NCBI GenBank assembly: GCA_041399205.1
Contig: JAWKTK010000005.1
Location: 186,001 to 250,000 of the forward strand
Direction of reading: 5' to 3'
Source of the DNA: JAGQOZ01 sp041399205
GTDB taxonomy: Bacteria; Planctomycetota; Planctomycetia; Pirellulales; Pirellulaceae
Length of the DNA stretch: 64,000 bases
In this document: positions 48,671-60,105 of the stretch, piece after piece
Layout of the letters: each line of letters opens with the position of its first letter
Numbering within the stretch: position 1 is the first letter of the stretch
The notes under the pieces: generated by a model
What the model was told of the DNA's origin: nothing
Database searches by the model: none
Seen by the model: only the letters and a program-made list of their open reading frames with translations
Translations under genes and position numbers: made by a program

Positions 48671-50200
48671 ATGCGAAATTACGTCTTCTGTTTTTACACA
48701 GCCGCGATTTGGCTGGCGACCGGCACAAATTGTTCGGCAATTTCATTTGACGACCTAATAGCGTCATACGGTAATCTGACGACCGTCGCGGGCGCGGGAC
48801 AGTTTCGAGGTGCGGCGTACAACGGTTGGGAATCGTCTATGGAAGGTGGCAGTGCGCTGGACGCCGAATTGTCTCGGCCCCATATCGCCATGTCGGATTT
48901 GACGGGCAACATTTACATCGCGGACAAGGATGCCCACGCTATCCGCTTGGTTTCCGGCGACGGGACCATGCACACCGTGGCAGGAACCAGCGAAGCGGGA
49001 TTCAACGGTGACGCCGGTCTAGCCACCGAGATACAGCTTAATTCGCCTAACGGCATTTTCACTCGACCAGACGGCACCACCTACATTTACGATCTAGGTA
49101 ACAATCGCATTGGCAAACTTTCCGTCGACGGAATTTTCACCACGTTATTCGAAGACTTCGACGGGATGGTGGCGGGACGAGGCTTGTGGGTCAACAAGGA
49201 CGAAACGTTGGCTTATTATTCGTCCGGAACGGAATTGAAAATGTGGACACCCGACGAAGGCGTCGAAATCTTGGCTGATGGTTTTGCGGAATTAGGCAAT
49301 TTGGACGTTAATCCACACGACGGTTCTTTGGTGGTGACAGATCGATTAGGCCACGGTGTTTACAAGGTGGATGCCAATGGCCAGAAAACATTAGTGGCAG
49401 GGAATGAATCTGATTCCGGAGGAAGGTCCGGCATGCCAGCGACGTCCGTCGGTTTGGACGAAGTGCGAGGCATCTATTTTCATCCGGAAGGCGGATATTT
49501 CTTAGCGACGCACAAGGGCGGCCAAGTTTGGTTTGTAGACGAACAGGACACCATTCATTTGCTGGTAGATGGTGACACGGAACATGAAACGCATTATGGC
49601 GATGGCCAACCATTATCCGTGCCGGGAAGGAAAATCAGCGAACCTCGAGCGGTCACGTTGGCACCCAATGGAGACATTCTGATCACGGAAAACGACTTTG
49701 GATTCATTCGGCATGTCGCCATTTCAGATCCTTGGTTCGAATTAGGTGATTTTGACGCCGATGGAGAACTGGGAGTTTCTGACATCAATGCAATTTCGCA
49801 GATAGTCCAACAGCAGCGGAACGTCTACCTGTACGACGTCACCGGCGATGGAACCGTCACTATGGAAGACCGAACACATTGGATAAAAGAGTTAAAGCAG
49901 ACAAACATTGGCGACGCCAACTTGGACGGTGTGTTTAACAGCGGCGACTTTGTCCAAGTATTTCAAGCTGGCCAATACGAAGATGCTATTCTGGGTAATT
50001 CAACTTGGAATACTGGCGACTGGAATGGCGACGGAGATTTTACCAGTGCCGATTTTGTCGAGGCGTTTGTGGATGGCGGGTATGTTGCCGCAGCCACACC
50101 TCAAAACGTGCCTGAGCCATTCTGGGGGCCAGGCGTCATGTTCCTTATGACTGTTCTAGTCGTTCGTTTCATTAGAAACACTCCTGCTGGTTCAAAGTAA
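48671..50200 (+). CDS. exported NHL-repeat protein with dockerin and PEP-type end
   Basis: 509 residues. Signal peptide (YVFCFYTAAIWLATGTNCS). A six-bladed NHL/SMP-30-like propeller (about 35-350) with repeats such as GNIYIADKDAHAIRLVSG, TYIYDLGNNRIGKLS and GSLVVTDRLGHGVYKVDA. Then EF-hand/dockerin-like repeats (about 356-475; GDFDADGELGVSDI, IGDANLDGVFNSGDF, GDWNGDGDFTSADF) that match those of the CotH protein. It ends VPEPFWGPGVMFLMTVLVVR plus basic tail, the PEP-CTERM sorting pattern. No exosortase gene lies in the window. Likely exported and processed by an exosortase elsewhere in the genome. Confidence 0.88.
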   Translation: MRNYVFCFYTAAIWLATGTNCSAISFDDLIASYGNLTTVAGAGQFRGAAYNGWESSMEGGSALDAELSRPHIAMSDLTGNIYIADKDAHAIRLVSGDGTMHTVAGTSEAGFNGDAGLATEIQLNSPNGIFTRPDGTTYIYDLGNNRIGKLSVDGIFTTLFEDFDGMVAGRGLWVNKDETLAYYSSGTELKMWTPDEGVEILADGFAELGNLDVNPHDGSLVVTDRLGHGVYKVDANGQKTLVAGNESDSGGRSGMPATSVGLDEVRGIYFHPEGGYFLATHKGGQVWFVDEQDTIHLLVDGDTEHETHYGDGQPLSVPGRKISEPRAVTLAPNGDILITENDFGFIRHVAISDPWFELGDFDADGELGVSDINAISQIVQQQRNVYLYDVTGDGTVTMEDRTHWIKELKQTNIGDANLDGVFNSGDFVQVFQAGQYEDAILGNSTWNTGDWNGDGDFTSADFVEAFVDGGYVAAATPQNVPEPFWGPGVMFLMTVLVVRFIRNTPAGSK

Positions 50201-50286
50201 TTGGTCTCGCTCGCTTGCATAAACCGCCAAATCAATCAAACTCGTAGTTGGACTTTGATTTGCTACCGGCGAAAGGGGCAGGGGTA

Positions 50287-52554
50287 ATGTTTTCATCGCA
50301 GCGCAATCGCTGTTTTTACAAGCGTCAGCATCGCATTTCTCAGATTGAAGGGCTGGAAGACCGCCGATTTCTGCGCGCGGATTTTGGCGTGGCTTCGTTT
50401 CAAGCTCGTATGACAGAAACGATTTCCGCCAAGATTGCGTATTCGACAAGTGCCGTTCCCCAGATTGTTAACGTCAAGGCGGTGGGCGGACCAGTCGCGG
50501 TGGATGACGGCAGTGGCGGCAATCCGATTCCAATCTTGAATACGACAACTTCATTGCTGGACGTGTTGGGAAACGACAGTGATCCGGACGGAGACGATTT
50601 GACAATTTCGGCCAAGACGGATGGCGTGCATGGTACCGTTGCGATTACCTCGGACGCCAAATTCGTTACCTACACTCCCAACAACCCAGAGTACACTGGT
50701 TCGGACGTGTTTACTTACACCATTTCCGATGGTAACGGAGGCAGCGCGACGGTGTCGGTTTATGTGAGTTTGGCGGATCCGACTTACGATCTAGGCAGCG
50801 TCTTGCCGTTGGGTGATTCAATCACCAAGTCTGTTAACAATTTCCCTGGGACCCAGTGGTACAGCTATCGCTATGAATTATGGAAGGATTTGATCGATAG
50901 CGGCGTGCAGATGGAGTTTGCGGGGACGTTACATGATCTGGCAAGCGACCTTGTGGACAGCGAAATGAATTCCTATCCGCTTTGGCCATCGTACCAGAAT
51001 CATGTTTATTACCAAAGCGATACATCAACGCTAGATCAAGCCAGTCACGAAGGGCATCCAGGATCTCGAATTGATGAAATTGCCGGTCCACTACCAACGT
51101 GGCTGACATCGATTGATGCGAACAATGTGTTGATCCATCTGGGAACTAACGACGCAATTGATGTGGCAAGAGACGTTTCGGGAATACCGATCAATGTTCC
51201 GCAGGATTCCGTAGATAATTTGGCCGGTGTCATTGGTGCCCTGCAGACGGACAATCCGAATGTTTCCATCTACGTCGCTCAGATCATTCCGTTGGCCACA
51301 TCAACCACATGGCAGGCGGACGCGGCGGCGTATTTAGACGAATTCAATTCGCGTTTAGCGGTGACGGCACCAAGTTGGTCGACGGCAAATTCGTCCGTGT
51401 ATGTTGTCGATCACAATACGGGTTTTAATGCTTCGATTCGAACTGGTTCGAACCCCAATGGCCTGACCTACGATGGCGTTCACATGAATGATGCGGGTGA
51501 CGCAGAAATGGCCAGTCGTTGGCATGACGGATTACTGGGCGTCCAATCGGGCGTTGTTCCGAATCTGGCCGACGCGGTTTTTGCACTGGATGAAAACCCG
51601 ATAATGGGAGCCAGCGTGGGATCGGTTACCGGGGCGATGTTGAGCAGTTCGCCGACATTCAAATTGGTCCAAGATGACGCAAATCATCCCGGCGCGTTTG
51701 CGGTGAACTCGGCAACCGGAGAAGTCACCGTCGCGGCCCCAAATCTGATTGACCATGAATTGGCCGATACGCTATCGATTGTCGTTCAAGTGACCGCAGA
51801 CAACTACTTGGTTGACACTGCTACCGTCACGGTGAATGTGAATGACTTGCAAGACGCGTCGATTGCTGATCGACGAATTTTCTATAACAATTCAGCCTTT
51901 GACGGCAATAATTCGACTGCCAATGTCGCGGACGACAATGCGGTTGCTCCGAATCCAACGGAAGCGACTTCGCCGGAACTGGGCAAGACGGCATACCTTC
52001 CGGGAACGGGGCAAGCGACTTTCCAGAATTACACCAGCTATTCTCGAGGAATCAACGGTATCATGGTCGACATCGCCGACCTTTCGGTCGAGGCGACGCT
52101 GGCAACCGTGGACAACTTTTTCAACTTTCAAGTAGGAAATAGCAACAACTTGGCAACATGGACCGATGCACCCAATCCCATTGCCGTAACGACTCGTTTT
52201 GGCGAAGGTACCAATGGTTCGGACCGAATCACAATTATTTGGGCTGATAACGCCATACAGAAGCAATGGCTACGTATCGAAGTCTTAGCAAATAGTTCAA
52301 CTGGCTTAGCAACGCCGGACGTTCATTACTGGGGCAACGCGATTGGGGAAACGGGGACGATAACGGGTGACACGCTTGTGGACGGGTTTGACGTAATTGG
52401 CGCTCGAGACAATGCGACGTTTTTCGTCTCAGCAACGACCTTAAACCGCTATGATTTCAATCGAGATGCCAATGTCGATGCGTTTGATACGATTATTGCT
52501 CGGGACAATGCAACGTTTTTTACATCTCTTCAAATTCTGAATAATCCAAACTGA
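50287..52554 (+). CDS. exported SGNH hydrolase with cadherin-like, novel and dockerin-like modules
   Basis: 755 residues from ATG 50287. LEPR-XLL-like start (ISQIEGLEDRRFLRAD). An Ig/VCBS-type domain (about 70-165; LLDVLGNDSDPDGDDLTISA, YTGSDVFTYTISDGNGG); SGNH hydrolase (about 168-415; block I GDSITKS, GHPGSRIDEI, GTND, and YDGVHMNDAG with catalytic D and H), an acetyl-ester or lipase-like enzyme; cadherin-like domain (about 428-521); then the conserved module RRIFYNNSAFDGN ... YWGNAIGETG (about 529-690), almost identical in the next giant; finally two FDVIGxRDNATFF/NRDANVDAFD dockerin-like units. Secreted; probably de-esterifies a polysaccharide while held on a surface structure. Confidence 0.87.
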   Translation: MFSSQRNRCFYKRQHRISQIEGLEDRRFLRADFGVASFQARMTETISAKIAYSTSAVPQIVNVKAVGGPVAVDDGSGGNPIPILNTTTSLLDVLGNDSDPDGDDLTISAKTDGVHGTVAITSDAKFVTYTPNNPEYTGSDVFTYTISDGNGGSATVSVYVSLADPTYDLGSVLPLGDSITKSVNNFPGTQWYSYRYELWKDLIDSGVQMEFAGTLHDLASDLVDSEMNSYPLWPSYQNHVYYQSDTSTLDQASHEGHPGSRIDEIAGPLPTWLTSIDANNVLIHLGTNDAIDVARDVSGIPINVPQDSVDNLAGVIGALQTDNPNVSIYVAQIIPLATSTTWQADAAAYLDEFNSRLAVTAPSWSTANSSVYVVDHNTGFNASIRTGSNPNGLTYDGVHMNDAGDAEMASRWHDGLLGVQSGVVPNLADAVFALDENPIMGASVGSVTGAMLSSSPTFKLVQDDANHPGAFAVNSATGEVTVAAPNLIDHELADTLSIVVQVTADNYLVDTATVTVNVNDLQDASIADRRIFYNNSAFDGNNSTANVADDNAVAPNPTEATSPELGKTAYLPGTGQATFQNYTSYSRGINGIMVDIADLSVEATLATVDNFFNFQVGNSNNLATWTDAPNPIAVTTRFGEGTNGSDRITIIWADNAIQKQWLRIEVLANSSTGLATPDVHYWGNAIGETGTITGDTLVDGFDVIGARDNATFFVSATTLNRYDFNRDANVDAFDTIIARDNATFFTSLQILNNPN
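51871..52554 (+). repeat. C-terminal module, copy A
   Basis: Encodes the module starting RRIFYNNSAFDG and the dockerin-like tail, about 228 residues. It shares long identical strings with copy B at 59424-60104, for example FQNYTSYSRGING, HYWGNAIGETGTI, DNATFF and RDANVDAFD versus RDKNVDGFD. About 60% of residues match by eye, although the DNA differs widely. No known domain name comes to mind. Confidence 0.8.
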
Positions 52555-52646
52555 TTTTGATCTGTTCTTCATTGTCAAATTGTTTTGATATAGTTATCCT
52601 TAAACAGAATGTCCACGCTTTCATTGATTCTTTGCGAGTTACTCCC

Positions 52647-53288
52647 ATGACGCGGTTTTATGTAGGCATTGTTCTTCTTGTAACTACTCAGCTCTGTTTC
52701 TCACGCAGACCTGACGATTTCAGCCGTTGGCTTTCCATTGCTTCCCAATACCAGCAACCAGACGGTGACACTCAACGTTACCACGGATAGTAGTGATCAG
52801 ATCGATGCCATTAATCTTCGGCTCCAAGTTGGAGATGGTGGCGGTGGTGACTTTGGCACTGTTGGAACCCACGAAGCCGGAGTCGACATGCCTTTCATTA
52901 CAGCTATCGATTTTTCCACAGGACTTTTTCGTCCGCTAGTCTGACCCCAGCGGCTTCGACATCATTGGCAAATGGCGGTCTGCTAGCACAACGAAACGCC
53001 GACCTGGCCGTCGCAACACCTGCGAGTGGCTTATTGGCCACCGTGGTTTTTTCTACCGTCGGCATCAATTCGCCTGGTAGTTTTGACTTTCGATTGGATG
53101 GCGTCTTTGAGACGTCGGCAGTTACAACGGGCAGTACGGCAATTCCAATTGACTTTGCAAGCTCCGTAAACTCTGGCAGCGTTAGTGCGGTTCCCGAACC
53201 TAGCGCCTTCTTGCTGTTAGGTCTCATTTCTATCGGAACCGTCGTGACACGCTGGAGTGCCAAGAAATTCTTCGTCCGCAACTGCTAA
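52647..53288 (+). CDS. small PEP-CTERM protein, two frameshifts
   Basis: 213 residues when bridged. ATG 52647 starts a signal peptide (RFYVGIVLLVTTQLCFS). Frames change near 52700 (then LTISAVGFPLLPNTSNQTVT) and near 52930 (then SLTPAASTSLANGGLLAQ, and a beta-rich part). The end VPEPSAFLLLGLISIGTVVT plus basic tail is a textbook PEP-CTERM signal. The body resembles a cohesin-like/Ig secreted fold (VTLNVTTDSSDQIDAINLRL) with weak similarity only. Span is a multiple of three, so two compensating indels fit. Confidence 0.72.
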
Positions 53289-53290
53289 AC

Positions 53291-53318
53291 TTGACCTAAT
53301 CGATTTCCTCGGTATCTT
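53291..53318 (+). promoter_or_regulatory. candidate promoter of the giant repeat protein
   Basis: TTGACC (53291-53296), a 16-bp spacer and TATCTT (53313-53318), 60 bp before the ATG at 53378. It begins directly after the stop codon of the preceding gene. Confidence 0.4.
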
Positions 53319-53377
53319 ATCGGCATAGCAACTGGCCATTCTGGCGTGTTGCGACCGCACACAACCGAGGCAATTAC

Positions 53378-56300
53378 ATGGTCAGGGGAAAGATTCTTCG
53401 CCGCCGAACTTGTTCGTTCGACCAGCTGGAAGATCGTCGAGTACTAGACGGGGCTCCTTTAGTTGGCGGTGTTACATTTCCGTATGATGACGTAGATCGG
53501 CTGGTCATAGACGATGTTCTTGGGCCTGACCTGTTTATGGACGACGGTTTCGCGCCAATTGACCATCTGACGTTGTTGACACCGAATGATCCGGTTTCGA
53601 ATTCCGGAGGAATTTCTTTGCCAACAAGTTCGTTTGATCGGTTTCCGCTTGAACAGATACAGGATCGTTTCTTTCTGTTCGACAACATGGCGCCATACAA
53701 TGCTCCGGATTTCGCCGGCGAATATGGCCTGGCTCCATTACGCCTTTTTACTCAGTGGTTTTTTTGGCCGGTGGGGGCGGGGCCAGAACCGGACATTGAA
53801 CGTTTGCTTTCGAAAATTCCGCACTTAGACGCTCGGCAGCCAGTGGTTGTTGATATCGAACACTGGCCGACAGCGGTGTCAGATTCCGACGAAGAACTTC
53901 GCGAATCCGTGCGAAAACTAACCACCATCTTGGATACCATTAAACAGCAGCGTCCGGATGTTACCGTCGGACTTTATCGCACAGTTCCTACTCGCGAATA
54001 TCGAGCTCCTGTTTTTCACGGAATGGACTCACCCGAGTACGCTTTGTGGCAGGCACATAATTCGGAGCGAGTTGCCGAGATTGCGAAACACGTTGACATT
54101 ATTGTGCCTTCGCTTTACACGTTTTACCCCGACTACGAAAGAGATGGTTCGTTACGCTTGTTTGAGCGAGACCGTTGGGTGACGTACGCAACCGCAAATA
54201 TCGAGGAAGCTCGCCAATATGGCAAGCCCGTCGTTCCTTATATCTTGCCGTACTACACACCCAGTAGTCTTCCGGATCGTTATTGGCAATCAGCAGAGAT
54301 TAGTCCTGGTTTTTGGGAAACGATTCTAAACACAGTTCATGATCAAGCTGATTCCGCGGTCATTTGGACAGGCCGATATGAATGGGCTGACAACCCTGGC
54401 TGGTGGCCCGTCACGGAACAATTTGCGAACGATGTTCTGCCTGTCATGACCGACTCGGAATCAACGGTTCTGGGACAAGTGGAATTCGGCAGCTATTGGC
54501 AGACGCGAGGAAGCGAAGCAGCCACCATTCGCATCGAAGTGAATCCTATCAATGACGCGCCAAACGCCAAGAACGATACGGTGACTCGTCACGATTTCCT
54601 TCCCATAACCTTGGATTTATTGGCCAACAATGGTTTCGGAGCGGATAGTGATATCGATGGTACTATCATACCCAGCAGTTTGGTAATCAACACTTTGCCG
54701 TCACATGGTCAGGTGGAAAATCACCTGGACGGCACTGTGACCTACGCGCCCAATGGTAATCACATTGGAGCGGACACGTTTACTTACACGATTAGCGACA
54801 ACAATGGCGCCATTAGCAACTCGGCCACAGTCACCATCAATACGATCGTGAATCGTCCTCCCGTTGCGGTGAACGATTTGATCACCGTCAATAAGAACAG
54901 TCAGGTAACGTTTCATGTGGCCAATTCGGACACGCTTGGCGTGGACTCGGATCCAGATGGTAACCTAGATCGTACGTCGCCCGTCGTAGTCACCGGTCCG
55001 CTGCATGTAGCGGTAGTCAAAAATACGGCGGACGGTTCCTTTACATACACACCGCATACCGGTTTTTTGGGAACGATTCGTTCACCTACCGAATTCTGGA
55101 TACGGACGATGCAGCCAGCAATGTAGCCACCGTTCAGCTCTTCGTTCGCGATGTCAATGCGGCACCCATAGCCAACAATGATGTGGTGAGTGTGGATGAA
55201 GATGATACGATCATCATCACTAGCCTCGCAGCCAACGATACTGATGCCGATGGCAATGTGGTTGCGAACACATTAACCATTCAAGCCGCACCGACACATG
55301 GCAGTGCAAGCGTCGATGCGAATGGGATTGTCACATACACGCCGCACGCAAACTTCTATGGTGCCGACAGTTTTACCTATCGGATCAGGGACAATAGTAA
55401 TGCGCTCAGCAGTATCGCGACGGTCAGCATTACCGTGAATTCAATAAATGATCCGCCCGCGGCCTACGCCGACTCGATTTTTACACCGGAATCGACGGCC
55501 GTAACTTTCAATGTCTTCCAGGCACATCAAGGACTTGCGGATACAGACATTGATAACGCTCTGGCGAACGCCTTTGTTGAACCGACATCCGGCCCGGCCA
55601 ATGGAACGCTGGAGAATCTGGGCGCTGGCGAATTTCGCTACACGCCCAATTCGGGATTCCATGGTCTCGATTCGTTTCAATATCGAGCGGTCGATGCGGA
55701 TTCAGCGAAAGCGATCCCGTTGTCGTTTCGATATTTGTGAATTCGGCTCCGATTGCGAATGACGACACCGTGACATTGGACGAAGACACCACCGTGCAGT
55801 TTAGTTTGGTGGCGGGTGCAGGGGCGGATCTAGACCCTGATGGTACATTAAATTTGAATTCGATTGAAATTCTTAGTCCACCAACGTCAGGGCAGATTAC
55901 TGAAATCGTAAATGGTGAAGTTGTTTAGTGCCCGATGCCAATTTCTTTGGCACGGATTCGTTTACCTATCAGATTCGAGATAACGATGGGGCGCCAGTAA
56001 CGTTGCTACCGTCTCGCTTACCGTGCACAGCGTAAATGACTTGCCAGTCGCCAAGAACGACGATTTGTTGACCGCAATTGATTTTTCAGTTCAGTTTAGC
56101 CCGCTGGCGGATAATGGTCGTGGTGCCGACCAGGATGCGGAAGATCAACTAAATCAACTGCAGATTGAATTTCAGCAAGACTCGCAAGGTCACGTGTTTG
56201 CGAACGGCACATTGACCGACCTAGGGCAAGGGACTTTCGAATACGTTCCGAACACTGGATTTGCTGGTTTCGACACGGCGACTTATCGAATTGTTGATTC

Positions 56301-59300
56301 GGACGGCGGCGTTAGTTCCTTCGCGACGATTCAAATCGAAGTGGCCGATATCAATGTCGCGCCCATCGCCAATGATGATGCAGCAGAGACGCTGGAAGAT
56401 ACAGATGTCGTTGTCTCGGTGCTTAGCAATGACATGGATCCGAAGGGGACGATCGATGTTACTTCTGTGCAAGTGGTGAACATGCCGCAACATGGAGGCG
56501 TCACGATACAGCCTGATGGGACCATCATTTATTCGCCGAATCAGGATCATTTCGGCACGGACGAATTTCGTTATGTCGTCTTTGATGCGGACGGAGCTGT
56601 CAGCAATGAAGCGACTGTCCAGATACAGATTCAAGCCGTCAATGATGCGCCCGTGGCGGGGAATAACCATCTGGTTGTGGGCGAAGACAACGTCATTATC
56701 TTCGGTTTGACCGGAAATGACTTCGACGTAGATGGCACTGTGTCACCAAGTCAAGTGCAGATTGAAACAATGCCGGATCACGGTAGTCTGACGTTTGACG
56801 GTAGCCAGTTTCTATATCAACCGGACGCCGACTATCATGGCAATGACAGCTTTACGTATCGGCTTCGAGACGCCCAAGACGCGGAGCTATTTAGCAATAC
56901 GGCTACCGTGACCATTGAAGTAACTTCAATCAATGATTCTCCTGTCGCGTTTGATGATGTGGCTCACGTTTCTCCGAATCTTCCGACTGTGATTGATGTG
57001 TTTGCGGACAACGGAAACGGCCCAGATACGGATGTCGATACGGGAACGGTTCCGACGAGTGCTTCGATGGTGACGAGCACTCGTTTTGGCTGATTTGACA
57101 TATTCGGGCAACGGCCAATTTTATTACGTTCCCCACATTAATTATGTGGGAATCGATTCGTTCGAATACGTCGCCGAAGATTCGCAAGGAGGGACTAGTC
57201 AGGTTGCTGAGGTCACCATCATCGTCAACACATCGCCCGAAGCAGCCGACGATTTTGCATATGTATCTGTCAACTCGGATGTAACAATCGATGTTCGTCA
57301 AGCAAACGTTCAAGACGGCACACAGGATCATGATGTAGACGGAAATCTAGGTGATGCCACTGCGGTTATCGATGCACCAGATCATGGCGTGCTTACTGAA
57401 ATCGCGGCTGGCGTTTTCAGATATGTTCCGAATCTAGACTTTGTTGGTGAAGATGCGTTTACTTATCAATTAACGGATGAGCTGGGTGCGAACAGTAATA
57501 TTGCCACCGTTCAGATTCACGTGACCGACCAGCTTCAATCGCCGGTTGCCGTTGACGATACCGTGGCAACTCGCGAAGGCACTCCCAGAGTCTTTTCGGT
57601 GGTGGAAGCGCGAACCGGAGGCAATGATTTTGATTCGGATGGAACGTTAGATTTCGCGTCCATTAGCGTCGTCGATCCTCCCACACGGTACAGTCGAATA
57701 TTTGGGGCAGGCGAATTTCGCTATTCGCCGAACCTGGATTTCTATGGCGAAGACAGTTTCACTTACACTGTCAGTGACGACGATTCACAGATTAGCAATT
57801 TGGCGACGGTCACCATTCAAGTAGTGGAAGCAAATATTCCTCCGCTGCTGGGCGATCGAGTGGTAACCGTGGATGAAGACTCGGTGGTGACGTTTAGTCT
57901 GTTGGCGGATAGCATGGATTTAGATGGAACACTGTTGCCGTCGTCCGTGATCCACGTTGCCTGGCCCAGTTCGGGAATTTTGCGAATCGTAAGTACCGGA
58001 GTCTACAGTTATACACCCAACAAAGATTTCCATGGTGTGGATAGCCTTTCTTTTCAAGCTCAGACAACCTAGGAGCTTACGGGCGTCCAGTGGAAGTCAT
58101 TCGAGAATCCCTAAGCACAGAAGGCTTGCAGAGCGAACTTGATCATCGCTGGCGGTTCGAACTTGGATCGCGAATGGCGGAAAGATTCTACGTGTCAGGT
58201 TTCCATGATAGCGACGCCCGAAGGTTTACATTCGAATACTCCACGGACGAATCGCTTTGGCTTCCACGAATATTCAGCTATCGAAATCACCGGAATACCA
58301 TGAATTTGCGTTTGAAGAATCGGTAAGTGGTACCGTCTGGGTGCGAGCAGTTGACTTGAAATCGCCAGGACGGTGAAACATCTCTGGATGCCGTATATGT
58401 CGAAGACCTACAGCTTCAGGCTACTCGAGCCATTCGTGCTGCCACTTCATCGATCACGATTGACGATGTTCAGGTAAACGAAAGCGATGGACAAGCTACC
58501 TTCCGAGTGACTCGTAGCGGGGATCTTACCCAGGTTTCGTCCGTTTGTTTAAGGTCTTGCCTGGAACGGCAGTCGAAGGCGAAGACTACCGACGCATGTT
58601 GCCAGCTTCACTTTCGTTTGCAGCATTCGAGCCAGAAATTCCCGGTGAAACTCCGCCAGAAAGCGAATCATTGTTCATGGTGCCGCTGATTGATGACCTG
58701 TTGGCCGAAAGTGCGGAGGAGTTTTCTATCGAATTGGTACCGCTGCATAATGCACAGCTGGTTCGTGATCGAGCGACCGCAGTAATCCAGCGCAACGACG
58801 GTCAAGCACCGCTGGCAATTGATGATGCAATCACCACGTGGGAGGACACGCCGGTTGAATTGGATTTATTGGCACCCAATCCAGATCAGGCTGATTCGAC
58901 ACCTCAGGGAGAACTCGATCCAGCTTCCCTTCAGATCGTGTCACCACCTTCGCACGGTACGCTTTCCGCCAACCTCGACGGAACATTGCTGTTTACTCCG
59001 GCCGCAGAATATTTTGGAACAGACAGTTTTACCTACCAAGTAAGTGACACATTGGGATATAGAGAAAGCAACATTGCTACGGTCACTCTTGAAATCACGG
59101 AAGTAGATGATCCACCCATGATTCAAGACGTGACGTTTAGTATCGACGAAAACTCGCCCAATGGCACGATTGTGGGGCAGCTGGAGATTGTGGATGTAGA
59201 TGGCGGCGAACCGTTCAACGTAGTATTGTCCGCAGGCAATTTGGAAGGCACTTTCGCGCTGAACGAATTACATCAAATCATTGTCGCTAATTCAAATCAC

Positions 59301-60104
59301 CTAGATGCGGAACAGATCACGTCGTTTGATCTTGTTGTGGAAGTCGTGGTGAACGAAACAGTCACCGATTCGGCATTGGTCCAAGTGAATGTCCATGACG
59401 TTGCAGATGGTCACGTAGTTGGGCGCCATATCTTTTACAACAATTCTGCGTTCGACGGAAATGACGGCCAAGCAAATGAAGCCGACGACCTGGCGATTGC
59501 TCCAGGGCCATCGGACGCGAGCTTGCCGGAGCTTGGCAAAACAGCGTTGCTTCCCGGTCAGGGGCCGGCAACATTCCAGAATTACACCAGCTATTCTCGA
59601 GGTATCAATGGTGTGATGGTAGATATCCGCGACCTGGCAACGCTGCCTTCGATCGAAACATGGGATCAATTCTTTGAATTCCGAGTGGGCAATAGTTCGA
59701 CACCAGCAAGCTGGACGTCCGCGCCGGCTCCCATTGATTTACTGGCTCGACCTGGTGCGGGCGTAAACGGTTCCACTCGAATCACGCTCGTCTGGGCAGA
59801 CAACGCGATCCAGCAACAATGGCTACAGGTCAACGTATTGCAAAACAACGTAACCGGTCTGTCACAATTGGATACGCATTATTGGGGCAATGCGATTGGG
59901 GAAACCGGAACAATCGTCGACGCAACCGATGTAGATGGATTTGATGTGATTGGAATTCGTGATAACGCAACGTTCTTCGTATTTGCTCAGTCTGACAGCC
60001 GGTACGATGTTAATCGAGACAAGAACGTCGACGGATTTGATGTTATCATTGCCCGAGATTACGCGACGTTCTTTCTAAGGCTGGCATTGATTCGTCCGCA
60101 ATAA
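53378..60104 (+). CDS. giant exported TIM-barrel/cadherin-repeat/dockerin protein, about nine frameshifts
   Basis: About 2,240 residues if bridged. N-terminus has the LEPR-XLL-like CSFDQLEDRRVLDGAP. Residues about 60-380 look like a barrel hydrolase (LFTQWFFWPVGAGPEPDIER, VVVDIEHWPT, VTVGLYRTVP, IIVPSLYTFYPDYE, SAVIWTGRYEWADNPGWW); DIEHW recalls glycosidase strand ends, but I cannot name the family. Then about 13 Ig/cadherin-like (Big_9/VCBS type) domains with linkers N-x-x-P-x-A-x-x-D, starting near nt 54548, 54860, 55160, 55441, 55741, 56035, 56350, 56640, 56932, 57230, 57536, 57838 and 58800. A Calx-beta-like domain (58450-58790), a cadherin-like domain, module copy B and dockerin-like tail end it. 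Frames change near 55070, 55705, 55925, 55993, 57085, 58065, 58265, 58370 and 58540. Probably a surface adhesin or enzyme. Breaks may be sequence errors or decay. Confidence 0.7.
59424..60104 (+). repeat. C-terminal module, copy B
   Basis: Encodes RHIFYNNSAFDGN through HYWGNAIGETGTI and the tail FDVIGIRDNATFF, NRDKNVDGFDVIIARDYATFF. This is the homologue of copy A at 51871-52554, also preceded by a cadherin-like domain and at the very C-terminus. The order cadherin-like, module, duplicated dockerin-like unit is thus shared by two otherwise different proteins. Confidence 0.8.
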
Positions 60105-60105
60105 A

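Noticed and set aside
55070..58540. Programmed ribosomal frameshifting as cause of split frames
   Set aside because: Break points have no common slippery heptamer or downstream pseudoknot and shift in both directions.
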